Shown here in pieces: positions 15,737 to 24,296 of a stretch of DNA of 32,419 nucleotides. The translations under genes were made by a program, and so were the position numbers. The DNA comes from Aestuariivirga litoralis (GTDB lineage: Bacteria > Pseudomonadota > Alphaproteobacteria > Rhizobiales > Aestuariivirgaceae). The notes under the pieces were generated by a model. The model made no database searches. It was not told the origin of the DNA and worked only from the letters and a program-made list of their open reading frames with translations. How positions within the stretch are numbered: the stretch's first letter is position 1; each line of letters begins with the position of its first letter. Where the stretch lies: contig NZ_QKVK01000017.1 in assembly GCF_003234965.1 (NCBI RefSeq), positions 1 to 32,419 on the forward strand, in the 5' to 3' direction.

Positions 15737-17884
15737 TCATTGCGGGCTGGCGAGGAACTGTTCGAGTTCCGGCGGCAATGCCGTGCCGGGTGCCAGGTCA
15801 CGCGCGCGCTGCGCGGCAGTGGCAGCTGCTACGCGATCACCCTTCAGCGCAAAGCCGATGGCGGAAGCGACCCACACGTCCGGCCGTCCGGGGTCTGCCG
15901 CCTGGGCACGCCGATACCACCCCAGCGCCGCATCGAACTGCTGCCGGCGCGCATCGAGGTCGCCGCGGGCCAGAAGCATGTCCACGTTGCTTGGGCTTGC
16001 CGCAAGTCCCGATGTCAGCGCCTCCTCCGCACCCTTCACGTTGCCGCGCGCCTCGGCGAGCTGCGCCAGCACCAGCCAGGCGGAGGTCATCTGGGGGTCG
16101 ATCCCGGTTGCGGTGGTGAAAGCCTGCTGGGCCTCGTCCCACTGGCGGCGGCTCAGGGCGAGGCCTCCCAGCGCCACGTGGGATTCCGGCGTGTCGGCAT
16201 TGGCCATGCGCGCCTCGATGAACTCCCGCAACCCCTTGCGGTAGGCGGCATCATCGCTGGCAGGCAGCATGGCGACGCCGGCTCCCGCGATCTCCACGGC
16301 CGCCTGCTGGCGCACACCGCGCGACGGGTCGTTGAGCAACGGCATCAGCAGCGCGATGCGGTCCTGCACTGCAATCTGGCGCAGTGCGCCGGTGGCGGCA
16401 GCGCGCACCATGGGATCCTTGTCCTGCAGAACCCGTTCTGCATCCGAAACCGTCAGCGAACCGGCCGAACCCAGTGCCGTCAGCGCCGTGGCGCGCGCGA
16501 TCGCCGGCCGCTGCGTGTCAAGGATGTAGCTCGTGAGATCGGCAATGGCTTTCGCCGATCGGTCACCATTGGTGAAGGCCGCGAAGGCGGATCGGTCCTG
16601 CCAGTCCCTGTCACCGGCAGGTTTCCATGCGAGGATCTGCTCCGCCGCCCAGTCCGCCGTCTTGCCGGAATGGCAGCCGGTGCAGACATCGGGTGCACCT
16701 GATGCCTTCGATTTCAGCGGGTCGGGTCGCCGGAAGAAGTGATCGCGGCGTGGGTCGACCAGCATGTAGCTGCGCTCGGGCATGTGGCAGGTCACGCATT
16801 GGGCGGCGGTGCTGCCAGCCTTGTGGTGATGGTGCTCGGGGGAATCGAACTCCGCCTTGCGCAGGCTCGGGAACGCGTCATTTCCGGCCGGGCTGTGGCA
16901 TTGTGTGCACACGGCATTGCCCTCGGCCACCAGGCCGCCGCCATGCGGCTCATGGCAGTTGGAGCATGTGACGCCCTTTGCCTTCATCTTGGACTGCAGG
17001 AAGGACCCGAGAATGAACACTTCGTCCCGCTGCTGGCCATCCGGAAAGTAGAGGTCGGGCGTCAGCATGGCCAGCGCATAGTGGTCGTCGAATGCCGATC
17101 CAGCTGGCGGCTGCACCTGGGAAAATGCCTCGCGGCGCGCATGGCAGGGGCCACACACGTCAAGTTCCGCCGCCTGGTGGCCGGGGCCGAGGACGAGCTT
17201 CTTGTAGGGGTCTTGGCCCGCCTGAGATTTCACCCAGCCTGCATGGGCCTCGCCTGGGCCGTGGCAGGCCTCGCAGCCAACCGTGAGTTCAGCCCAATGG
17301 CTCTTGTAGGTGCGGGCGGGAAAGTCGAAGCCCTTGTCGAAGCCCGTCTGATGGCAGGTGGCGCAGCGCGCCTGCCAGTTCTTGTAACTGCCGGTCCAAT
17401 GCAGACCGTCACCCGGCGGCGCATGCTGGTCGGGATAGAGGTGAAACCATGTCTTTGCATTCACATCCCATGCGAGGTCCAGTACCTGCAGCCGGCCCTT
17501 GTCTGTTTCGACCAGATACTGCTGCAGCGGCCTGTGGCCGACCGTATAGCGTACCTCGAACACCGCAGCCTTCCCATCGGCGCCTTCGGTCTCGACGTAA
17601 TACTTCCCATCCCTGGTGGTGAAGCGCGTGACGACACCGTTGTGGGTGATCGAGGTAGCATCGAAATCGCCCAGCACGCTTTGGGCATCGGGCAGCTTCA
17701 GCGCCCAGGCATGGTCGGAACGCGCCCAGGCCGTGGCTTCGCTGGCGTGGCAATCGGCACAGGCGGCGCTGCCGATGAAGCCAGCTGAGCCTGCCTCGCC
17801 GGCCCATGCCACCGGGATGGCGAGGACGCACAGCAATGCCGCCACAATCAGTCGCAAACGAAGCATCAGCATTTGCCGGTCCAT
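15737..17884 (-). CDS. Octaheme c-type cytochrome with HEAT and TPR repeats
   Basis: About 715 residues, exported by a Sec signal (hydrophobic core IVAALLCVLAIPVAWA). Eight CxxCH heme sites lie near residues 42, 174, 204, 244, 307, 326, 363 and 401: CADCH, CATCH, CEACH, CGPCH, CSNCH, CTQCH, CVTCH and CTGCH. There is no CxxCK site, so it lacks the active-site heme type of NrfA. The layout fits the cytochrome c554/multiheme group. Residues of about 440-540 look like HEAT repeats, and about 545-700 hold four TPRs. The role is therefore periplasmic electron transfer with a protein-docking tail; donor and acceptor are unknown. The start is uncertain: ATG 17884 is chosen, with 17890 and 17872 possible. 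The GTG at 17914 is rejected because it lies inside the sulfatase terminator. Confidence 0.88.
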   Translation of the reverse strand: MDRQMLMLRLRLIVAALLCVLAIPVAWAGEAGSAGFIGSAACADCHASEATAWARSDHAWALKLPDAQSVLGDFDATSITHNGVVTRFTTRDGKYYVETEGADGKAAVFEVRYTVGHRPLQQYLVETDKGRLQVLDLAWDVNAKTWFHLYPDQHAPPGDGLHWTGSYKNWQARCATCHQTGFDKGFDFPARTYKSHWAELTVGCEACHGPGEAHAGWVKSQAGQDPYKKLVLGPGHQAAELDVCGPCHARREAFSQVQPPAGSAFDDHYALAMLTPDLYFPDGQQRDEVFILGSFLQSKMKAKGVTCSNCHEPHGGGLVAEGNAVCTQCHSPAGNDAFPSLRKAEFDSPEHHHHKAGSTAAQCVTCHMPERSYMLVDPRRDHFFRRPDPLKSKASGAPDVCTGCHSGKTADWAAEQILAWKPAGDRDWQDRSAFAAFTNGDRSAKAIADLTSYILDTQRPAIARATALTALGSAGSLTVSDAERVLQDKDPMVRAAATGALRQIAVQDRIALLMPLLNDPSRGVRQQAAVEIAGAGVAMLPASDDAAYRKGLREFIEARMANADTPESHVALGGLALSRRQWDEAQQAFTTATGIDPQMTSAWLVLAQLAEARGNVKGAEEALTSGLAASPSNVDMLLARGDLDARRQQFDAALGWYRRAQAADPGRPDVWVASAIGFALKGDRVAAATAAQRARDLAPGTALPPELEQFLASPQ

Positions 17885-17901
17885 TCCCATCGGGTCGCCG
17901 C

Positions 17902-17944
17902 AAAAGAAAGGCACCGGAGGGCTGTGTCAAGCCACTCCGGTGCC
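17902..17944 (-). terminator. Strong Rho-independent terminator of the arylsulfatase gene
   Basis: On the minus strand GGCACCGGAG (17944-17935) pairs perfectly with CTCCGGTGCC (17919-17910). The stem continues with GGCT/AGCC inside after a one-base bulge. The tail is TTTCTTTT (17909-17902). It follows the sulfatase stop at 17965 by about 20 bases. The downstream cytochrome gene starts only about 12 to 30 bases further on, so this hairpin also sits at the head of that gene. Confidence 0.9.
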
Positions 17945-17964
17945 GCCTCGGGTCGATTAATGGT

Positions 17965-19545
17965 TTAGCCGCCCTGAACGCTGGTGACGGCTTCCATCAC
18001 GCGGTCGAGGTTGAAGGAACCCGGCTTCTGGCGCGGCGGAAATTCCTTGAAGCTCTGCAGCCATTTGGCGACATAGGCCCCGGCCGGCGCGATCATGAAC
18101 ATGCGCTCCATGTACCAGCGCTGATAGCCCATGGCGTTTTCCTCTTCGGCGCGCTCGAAGGGGTCCATGCGCAGGTTGGTGATCAGCGGGGCCCGCAGCA
18201 CGGTGAAGGGCTCCTGCCACACCCGAAGGCCTTCCGCGTCCTGCTTCAGGAAGGTGACCTTCCAGTTGCCATAGCGGATGGCGGCGACGCTGCCATCATC
18301 GGTCCAGTAGATGAATTCCTTGTGCGGCCACTCGGCTTCGCCCTTCAGGGCAGGACCAAGGTCATAGCCGTCGATGTGCACCTTGTAGTCACGCCCACCG
18401 ATCTTCTTGCCCTTGAGGAGTTCCTCCTTGGCATTCGGGTTGCCTGCAGCGGCCACGAAGGTGGTGAGCATATCCTCATGCGAGGCGATGTCGTTGATGA
18501 CCGTTCCAGGCTTGATGACTCCGGGCCAGCGGATGACGGTCGGCACGCGGTAGCCGCCTTCCCAGTTGGTGTTCTTTTCGCCGCGGAACATGGTGGTCCC
18601 GCCGTCCGGCCAGGTGAAGGTCTCCGCGCCATTGTCGGTCGAATACATGACGATGGTGTTGTCCTCGATGCCGAGGTCCTTCAGCTTGGCGAGCAACTGC
18701 CCCACGTGGCCATCATGCTCCACCATGCCATCGGCATAGATGCCGAGGCCCGTCTTGCCCTCCGAGTCCGCCTTGAGATGGGTGAAGATGTGCATGCGGG
18801 TGGAGTTCCACCACACGAAGAAGGGCTTCTTCTGCTGCACGGCCTTGTCGATGAAGCCCAGCGCCGCGGTCGTCACTTCATCATCCACGGTCTCCATGCG
18901 CTTGCGCGTCAGGGGCCCCGTGTCTTCGATCTTCTGGGTGCCGTCCGGCATGGCGAAGGAGTGGATCACTCCGCGGGGGCCGAACATCTTCTTGAATGCC
19001 GGATCCTTGGGATAGTCGGGGTTCTCGGGTTCCTCCTCGGCGTTGAGGTGGTAGAGGTTGCCGAAGAACTCATCGAAGCCATGGTTGGTGGGCAGCATGT
19101 CGTCGCGGTCGCCCAGGTGGTTCTTGCCGAACTGGCCCGTAACGTACCCCTGTTCCCTGAGCAGGGTGGCGATCGTCGGGTCCTCGATCTTCATGCCTTC
19201 GGGCGTGCCGGGCAGGCCCACCTTGGTCAGGCCCGTGCGGATCGGCGACTGGCCGGTGATGAAGGCCGCCCGTCCGGCGGTGCAGCTCTGCTGGCCATAC
19301 CAGTCGGTGAACAGCGCGCCCTGTTCGGCGATGGAGTCGATGTTCGGCGTCCGATAGCCCATCATGCCCCGGTTATAGGCACTGATGTTGAAGCCGCCGA
19401 TGTCATCTCCCCAGATGACGAGAATGTTTGGCTTGTCAGCTGCCTCAGCGGGGGCAGCAGCTGCCATGCCCAGCGCCAGAAGCGCCGCGGCAGCAAGCGA
19501 TATTCGCCTGACAAGGCCAGGCTGTGTTCGGGTCGTCTTCGGCAT
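17965..19545 (-). CDS. Periplasmic arylsulfatase (sulfatase S1 family)
   Basis: A 526-residue enzyme hydrolysing sulfate esters. A Sec signal (residues 1-36, cleavage after AEA) is followed by the metal-binding strand NILVIWGDDIG. The formylglycine motif is SCTAGRAAFITGQ with Cys88; this is the CxAxR form, which needs a formylglycine-generating or anaerobic sulfatase-maturing enzyme not present in the window. A later metal and substrate site is STDNGAETFTWPDGG. The C-terminus contains FIYWTDDGSVAAIRYGNWKV. The start is ATG 19545 after GGAGGG; the longer open frame to 19695 is rejected. It is divergent from a Crp/Fnr regulator across 213 bp. The freed sulfate could be taken up by the nearby SulP carrier. 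The natural ester is unknown. Confidence 0.93.
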   Translation of the reverse strand: MPKTTRTQPGLVRRISLAAAALLALGMAAAAPAEAADKPNILVIWGDDIGGFNISAYNRGMMGYRTPNIDSIAEQGALFTDWYGQQSCTAGRAAFITGQSPIRTGLTKVGLPGTPEGMKIEDPTIATLLREQGYVTGQFGKNHLGDRDDMLPTNHGFDEFFGNLYHLNAEEEPENPDYPKDPAFKKMFGPRGVIHSFAMPDGTQKIEDTGPLTRKRMETVDDEVTTAALGFIDKAVQQKKPFFVWWNSTRMHIFTHLKADSEGKTGLGIYADGMVEHDGHVGQLLAKLKDLGIEDNTIVMYSTDNGAETFTWPDGGTTMFRGEKNTNWEGGYRVPTVIRWPGVIKPGTVINDIASHEDMLTTFVAAAGNPNAKEELLKGKKIGGRDYKVHIDGYDLGPALKGEAEWPHKEFIYWTDDGSVAAIRYGNWKVTFLKQDAEGLRVWQEPFTVLRAPLITNLRMDPFERAEEENAMGYQRWYMERMFMIAPAGAYVAKWLQSFKEFPPRQKPGSFNLDRVMEAVTSVQGG

Positions 19546-19758
19546 GGAATGTCCCTCCGTTGATCTGCAATGGGCAGCGCGAGGCATAGCGCCCTGCCGC
19601 GGCGCGGAATCACAGCTTCCCATCGGTTGTCGGGAGAGCCCACGGTTTCCGCCACCACCTGCCGCCGCTGTCCGGCACCAGCCGGAGGTTGACATAAACA
19701 GAGTGTCGGAGGATCAATTGTGTAAGGTTGTGATATCTTGCAGCGGGCTTGAAATTAA

Positions 19759-20460
19759 ATGCAATTGGAAGAAGCTGTCGCCATCGCCCGCAACAGCCGC
19801 TGGCTGTCGCAGCATGACCGGCGCGTGCAGGACCAGCTCTGTTCGCGCATGCGCCTTGTGACGCTCCCGAAAAACCGCACGCTCTTCGATATCGAGGATT
19901 CCGCCAGCGAAATCTATTGCCTGGTCTCGGGTTGCGCCGTCATCACCGTGCCGCATCCGGTGCAGGGCATGCTCCACGCCCATGTGATGTTCGCCGGTCG
20001 CTGGTTCGGGGAACCGGCGGCTCTGGGCAAGCGGCCCCGCATCATGTCGGTCTATGCCCGCCGCCCGACCGAACTTCTCGCCCTGTCGCAGCAGGCCATC
20101 ATCGACCTTCTCCAGGCAGACCCATCGTTGAACTGGGTCCTCTTCAACCTCATGGCGTGGAACGTCGAGGAATACCTGCTTCACGCCGTCGACCTGATGA
20201 TCGTCGACCCTCGAATCAGGCTGTGCTCACGGCTGCTCACCTTCGGAGGGCGTCTCCTCAACTTTCTTCCCTCCGGTCCTGTCAGCATTCCGTTGACGCA
20301 GGAGGAACTGGCCGCCGCCAGCAACATGTCGCGTTCCACCGTTTTCCACCTGCTGGGTGAGCTCGTGCAACATGGAATTTGCGAACTGGGCTATCGCGAG
20401 GTCCGGATCCTCGACATGCCGCGCCTTGCGGCAATCGTCGAGGAGGCCAGCACAGCCTAG
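19759..20460 (+). CDS. Crp/Fnr-family regulator, divergent from arylsulfatase
   Basis: A 233-residue one-component regulator. The N-terminal cNMP-binding fold contains FDIEDSASEIYCLVSGCAVI and a degenerate phosphate cassette, WFGEPAALGKRPRIMSV: FGE and PR are kept but the usual Ser/Thr-Ala after Arg is Ile-Met, so cAMP binding is doubtful. The C-terminal winged helix is PLTQEELAAASNMSRSTVFHLLGELVQHG. There is no N-terminal cysteine cluster of the FNR type. It is divergent from the arylsulfatase gene and could control it. Its 3' end faces the SulP gene at a distance of nine bases. The ribosome-binding site is weak; ATG 19759 is the first start that keeps the domain whole. Confidence 0.88.
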   Translation: MQLEEAVAIARNSRWLSQHDRRVQDQLCSRMRLVTLPKNRTLFDIEDSASEIYCLVSGCAVITVPHPVQGMLHAHVMFAGRWFGEPAALGKRPRIMSVYARRPTELLALSQQAIIDLLQADPSLNWVLFNLMAWNVEEYLLHAVDLMIVDPRIRLCSRLLTFGGRLLNFLPSGPVSIPLTQEELAAASNMSRSTVFHLLGELVQHGICELGYREVRILDMPRLAAIVEEASTA

Positions 20461-20469
20461 TCATCGCTC

Positions 20470-22710
20470 TCAACTGCGCATGTGATCGGTCAGGCGGTTG
20501 GCGGCGATGACCTTCTCTGCCAGCGCCCGGCTGATGATGCGCTGCAATGCGACGCCGAGCACGGGATCGTCCCGCTCCATCGCCCGGATCTCCGCAGCGG
20601 TGATTGACAATACCCGGCAGTCATCCTCCGCCATGACGTCGGCCGTGCGCGGCAGGTCCAGTGCAAAGGCCACGTCGCCCAGCAATGCACCCGCCTCCAT
20701 GGTGCGCAACCGACGACGGCCGCCATCCTGGCGTGGCAGCATGACCACGGCGCGGCCACGTTCGAGGAAATACAGACGGTCCGCCCACTCGCCGGCGCGC
20801 AGGATCGGGTCGCCTGCGCGGATGTCTTCGGGGGTGAACCGCACGAGCAGGCGCGCGAAGGCCTCCTCGCCGATGGCTGCTCCATGGCGCAAAAACAGCT
20901 GCGAAGCGGCTTCATCGCGATGGGCACGCTCTGCAAGGATCTTGCGTTCTACATGCTCCAGCGCCTGGTCAAGTGAGTTGAAGTGCCGGATCATCCGGTG
21001 CTCCATGCCCGCGCGCTCCAGTGTCTGCTGCACCGACGGCTGAATGCCGCACAGCAGCAGGTCGAGGCGTGCCCGGCCGGCTGCGGCCACGAGGCGCATG
21101 AGTGCGGCCGCCGAGGCGGAATCCAGACTGGTCACATGGCTCAGGTCCAGAACCACGGCATCCGTACCGCTGCCACGCTGTGCCATCGCCTCGCGCAGCG
21201 GCGCCATCAGCCGCTCTGCCGTACCGAAGAACAGGAAGCCCTGCAGCTGGATGATCTTGATTGCGGCACCCCGCGCCGCGATGAAGGCCATGTCCTCCGG
21301 TGAACGCTCGATGCTGCTGGGAAGCGTGGCCAGTGTCGCCGTGTTGCGGATAACCGGCACATGCGCATAGCTCCAGGCGAACAGCACCGTGGCAACGAGA
21401 AAACCGGCCCCGATCGCCTGCAGGAACCCTGAAAACGCCACGACCAACACGATCAGAACAACGACGCTCCACTCTCGCAGGCTGAAGCGGCGATAGGTGC
21501 TGACCAGCCAGTCGTGCAGCAGGTCGAGTCCGAAATAAATGATGAGACCGGCGTTCACGAACAGCGGCACGTGCGCCACGATCTCGCGCGAGAACAGGAA
21601 GCCGCCAAGCACCACCAGCGCAGTGACGAGGCCCAGCCCCCGCCGCCTCACCCCCAGCTTTTGCGCCAGCACCGAAATCGCCAGGCCCGGGTAACCGGGC
21701 GGACCGCCGGCACAGGCCACAAGCAGATTGCTGCCCCCCGTCAGCCGCATCTCGCGGTCGATGTCCACCTCTCCACCCGCCGCCATGTCGAGTGCGCTTG
21801 TGTTCATCAAGGCTGCGAAGAGGCAGAGTACCGCTGCCGTCAGGATCCCCGGCAGGGCACCTGCCACGGTGCCCCAGTCGGTCTGCCAGAGCATGCCCGG
21901 AAAGGGCAGGGCGAGCGATGCTCCGCTGTCGATCTGCGGCAGATATCCCGCAGCTGCCGCCTCCGCCACGCTGCGGCCATTGGCGAGAAGCCAGAGATAG
22001 AACAGCGCAACGGCACCGAGCAGCAGGCCGAGCAGCATCAGCGGGTGGCTGAATCGTGCCATGCAGAGATAGAGCAACACTCCAAATCCGAGCGCCGGAA
22101 GGGCCAGTTTCAACACGGCGGGATCGGTGAGGCCCAGAAGCAGCGCCGAGCCCGGCTCCAGCCCGGCCGTCATGGCAAGGCCGCCGGTGAGCAGCAGCCA
22201 TCCCGTTCCGGCCATGAAACCGGCCAGCACCTCGAGAGGGAAGAACTTGACCACCAGGCCGGCGCGGAACCGTCCGGTCAGCCACATCAGCAGGCCGGCA
22301 GCCAGTGTCGAAAGGGCGATGATCGTAAAGGCGGTTGCGATCCTGATGTCGGGCGGTGCGGCAAGGGTGGCCACCGTGGCACCCAGCGTGACCGAGAGAA
22401 CCGCAACGCCCATGTCCTGGACGTGCGATACGGTCACAGGAAGGCTGCTGCGCCAGCCGGCCAGAGCCGACATGATGATGGTGCAGAGCAGGGCAGCGCC
22501 GGCGCCCATCGACAGCCCGCCTGCGAGTGCGCCTGTGAAGAGAAGCGATGCAACCGCCACCGCAAATCCAATTCCGTCGAGTCCGGCCACGATGCCGGCA
22601 ACGACGACGGGCACTACTCCTTCGGATTGACCCGGGTTGACGCCGATGCCCCCGGCCTCGCCACTCGGCGCAGGATTAGCCCCCATGTCTGCCCCCATCC
22701 CAAGCCCCAT
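20470..22710 (-). CDS. SulP anion transporter with STAS and cNMP domains
   Basis: About 746 residues. After a Gly/Met-rich start, residues of about 30-465 make the SulP/SLC26 membrane domain with ten or more hydrophobic helices (FFPLEVLAGFMAGTGWLLL, FAALMNTSALDMAAGGEVD, GPPGYPGLAISVLAQKLG). A STAS domain follows at about 475-575 (VVLDLSHVTSLDSASAAALM). The C-terminal cyclic-nucleotide fold at about 610-725 has the cassette LLGDVAFALDLPRTADV, in which Asp replaces the usual Glu but PRTA is kept. The combination suggests anion (sulfate, bicarbonate or other) transport gated by a nucleotide or similar signal. The start is uncertain: ATG 22710 lacks a good ribosome-binding site, and the frame is open up to 22863. 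It is convergent with the Crp/Fnr gene. Confidence 0.87.
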   Translation of the reverse strand: MGLGMGADMGANPAPSGEAGGIGVNPGQSEGVVPVVVAGIVAGLDGIGFAVAVASLLFTGALAGGLSMGAGAALLCTIIMSALAGWRSSLPVTVSHVQDMGVAVLSVTLGATVATLAAPPDIRIATAFTIIALSTLAAGLLMWLTGRFRAGLVVKFFPLEVLAGFMAGTGWLLLTGGLAMTAGLEPGSALLLGLTDPAVLKLALPALGFGVLLYLCMARFSHPLMLLGLLLGAVALFYLWLLANGRSVAEAAAAGYLPQIDSGASLALPFPGMLWQTDWGTVAGALPGILTAAVLCLFAALMNTSALDMAAGGEVDIDREMRLTGGSNLLVACAGGPPGYPGLAISVLAQKLGVRRRGLGLVTALVVLGGFLFSREIVAHVPLFVNAGLIIYFGLDLLHDWLVSTYRRFSLREWSVVVLIVLVVAFSGFLQAIGAGFLVATVLFAWSYAHVPVIRNTATLATLPSSIERSPEDMAFIAARGAAIKIIQLQGFLFFGTAERLMAPLREAMAQRGSGTDAVVLDLSHVTSLDSASAAALMRLVAAAGRARLDLLLCGIQPSVQQTLERAGMEHRMIRHFNSLDQALEHVERKILAERAHRDEAASQLFLRHGAAIGEEAFARLLVRFTPEDIRAGDPILRAGEWADRLYFLERGRAVVMLPRQDGGRRRLRTMEAGALLGDVAFALDLPRTADVMAEDDCRVLSITAAEIRAMERDDPVLGVALQRIISRALAEKVIAANRLTDHMRS

Positions 22711-22964
22711 GTTTGGCGCAGGATAGGTAATTCCCGCAGGCGCGTCCAATGTGCGGAATTCAGCGAGGAAATTGCGATGGCGGACGCCTGCGCCCCGGCG
22801 GGAGCTGTGCCGTGGGCGCTGCGCCCGCCATCGCCTGCCCCCACCTCGGACACCGCGGCCCAAGCTCCGGGTGCCGTGGATTGCAGGGGTTCAGAGCCAT
22901 GTCGAGCGGACCGTGCAGCCCCCAGCAGGTCATGCAGGTGGAGGCCTGGCAACGACATGAATTC

Positions 22965-23219
22965 TCAGCGTTCGTCCGTGGTGAAGGTGCTCGCCAACAC
23001 CGCAGGGTGCCACTGCAGCATCCCGGAGGCGCCATGGCGCTCCACGAGGGTGACACCGATATCCTTCAACATATGGGGTTCCATGCTCATCAGCATCGCA
23101 AGGTCAGCCTGCCGCCTGCGGCGCTGCTTCCAGGCGCGGAAGCTCATGGCCAGCACCGCGAAGGGATGCGACAGGCCGGCGGAACGGGATGAAGACTGGA
23201 TCAACGGAATTGCGTGCAT
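22965..23219 (-). CDS. DUF1127 (YjiS-like) small protein
   Basis: An 84-residue basic protein. The centre, AWKQRRRRQADLAMLMSMEPHMLKDIGVT, has the arginine-rich helix and the L-x-D-I-G motif of the DUF1127 family. Members are short, widespread in alphaproteobacteria, often many per genome, and in some species linked to RNA binding and phosphate or carbon control. The start is ATG 23219 after AAGGAG at nine-base spacing. The C-terminal extension after the motif (about 25 residues) is longer than in the shortest family members. The gene stands alone between the SulP carrier and a Crp/Fnr regulator, all on one strand, with gaps of 254 and 127 bp that hold nothing clear. Confidence 0.75.
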   Translation of the reverse strand: MHAIPLIQSSSRSAGLSHPFAVLAMSFRAWKQRRRRQADLAMLMSMEPHMLKDIGVTLVERHGASGMLQWHPAVLASTFTTDER

Positions 23220-23346
23220 GGTCGAGTGCTCCTTCTTGGGTGTTCAGCGGGTGAGTTCCCGTGGAACATGACCTCAGGCTAGGGGCACGAGGCGCCGTAC
23301 GCTGTGCGAAATCCCACAGGTCAGAAGGAAGTTCGGGAGCGGAGCC

Positions 23347-24060
23347 TCAGTCGTTCCAGCTTTCCTCGATCAGGCTGCGGATGCGCGTCACGCTAGGGAT
23401 GGCGAGGCTCCTTCCCTTCTTCACCACCAGTCCATGACTGTCCAGCCAGGCCATCTCGCGTGACACCGCCTCCCGATGCGTGCTGATCCGGCTGGCCAGT
23501 TCCGCATGGGTGGGTACGGGGTCGATCACTGCACTGTCCCCCGCCTCGGAACGTGCCAGTCGCAACAGTTCCGCCCGGAGCCGCTGGCGCACGGCCATCG
23601 TGCTGAACTCGAAAACCCGCGTCGTCAGGCGTCTCACATGGGAAGCGAGCTGCCGGGTCACGGCCATGGCAAACCCCGGATGGTCGCGGATGAGGTCGAT
23701 GAAGCGTTGACGCGGCAGCAAGGCGACGCGGCAGCGAACGGCTGCCTCCACACTGACAGAGCGGGGCAGGCCGTCGACGGCGGAGATTTCGCCGAACATG
23801 CCGCCGCCGCTCATTTCGTGAAAGCCGACCCGCTGGCCATCGGCGGAATAAAGGTTCACCTGCAGCCTGCCGGAAACCAGGAAGAACACGTCGTAACTCG
23901 TGTCGTTGTGGCCGAGCACCAGCTCGCCCGCTCCATACTCACGAACCGAGCAGGCTGCCGAAAGCGCCGCAAGGCAATGTGCATCAAGTTCCCCGAACAA
24001 GGGAAAGCGATGAAGTTCATCGGCTGTCAGCTTGGCCAAGCAGGTTCCTCTGCAAGTCAC
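23347..24060 (-). CDS. Crp/Fnr-family regulator, canonical cNMP cassette
   Basis: A 237-residue regulator with an N-terminal cNMP fold and a C-terminal winged helix (PTHAELASRISTHREAVSREMAWLDSHG). The phosphate cassette MFGEISAVDGLPRSVSV keeps the Glu and Arg-Ser that bind cyclic phosphate, so a true cAMP or cGMP receptor is plausible. There is no FNR iron-sulfur cysteine set. The start is unsure: GTG 24060 has no ribosome-binding site, whereas TTG 24039, giving MAKLTADELHRFPLFG, has AGAGGA at six-base spacing and is attractive. It is divergent from the DMGDH-like gene across about 235 bp and may regulate it. Together with the 233-residue regulator and the SulP protein it makes three cNMP-fold proteins within 4.5 kb. 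Confidence 0.9.
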   Translation of the reverse strand: MTCRGTCLAKLTADELHRFPLFGELDAHCLAALSAACSVREYGAGELVLGHNDTSYDVFFLVSGRLQVNLYSADGQRVGFHEMSGGGMFGEISAVDGLPRSVSVEAAVRCRVALLPRQRFIDLIRDHPGFAMAVTRQLASHVRRLTTRVFEFSTMAVRQRLRAELLRLARSEAGDSAVIDPVPTHAELASRISTHREAVSREMAWLDSHGLVVKKGRSLAIPSVTRIRSLIEESWND

Positions 24061-24296
24061 ATGGCGGAGTCGAAGATAACCTACATCGCAATTTCATCTA
24101 AAACGATCATAAACTGTTTGCTTCGCAACTCACTTGCGTTGCCTCTTCAGGAGGGGTGAGCCTGGCCGGCCGGGTACCGGTTCGGCGCTCAGGATTGCCG
24201 CAATCTCAAGTCAAGGCCTGAACTTAGCTCGCTGGACAGGGCAGGGAGGCAAGGTCTACCCTTTTGCAAGCTATCGTTTCGCACCGGAGATGTTGC

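Noticed and set aside
23258-23283. A GGAAC near the DUF1127 gene considered as an EcfG promoter
   Set aside because: No CGTT follows at 16 or 17 bases on either strand.
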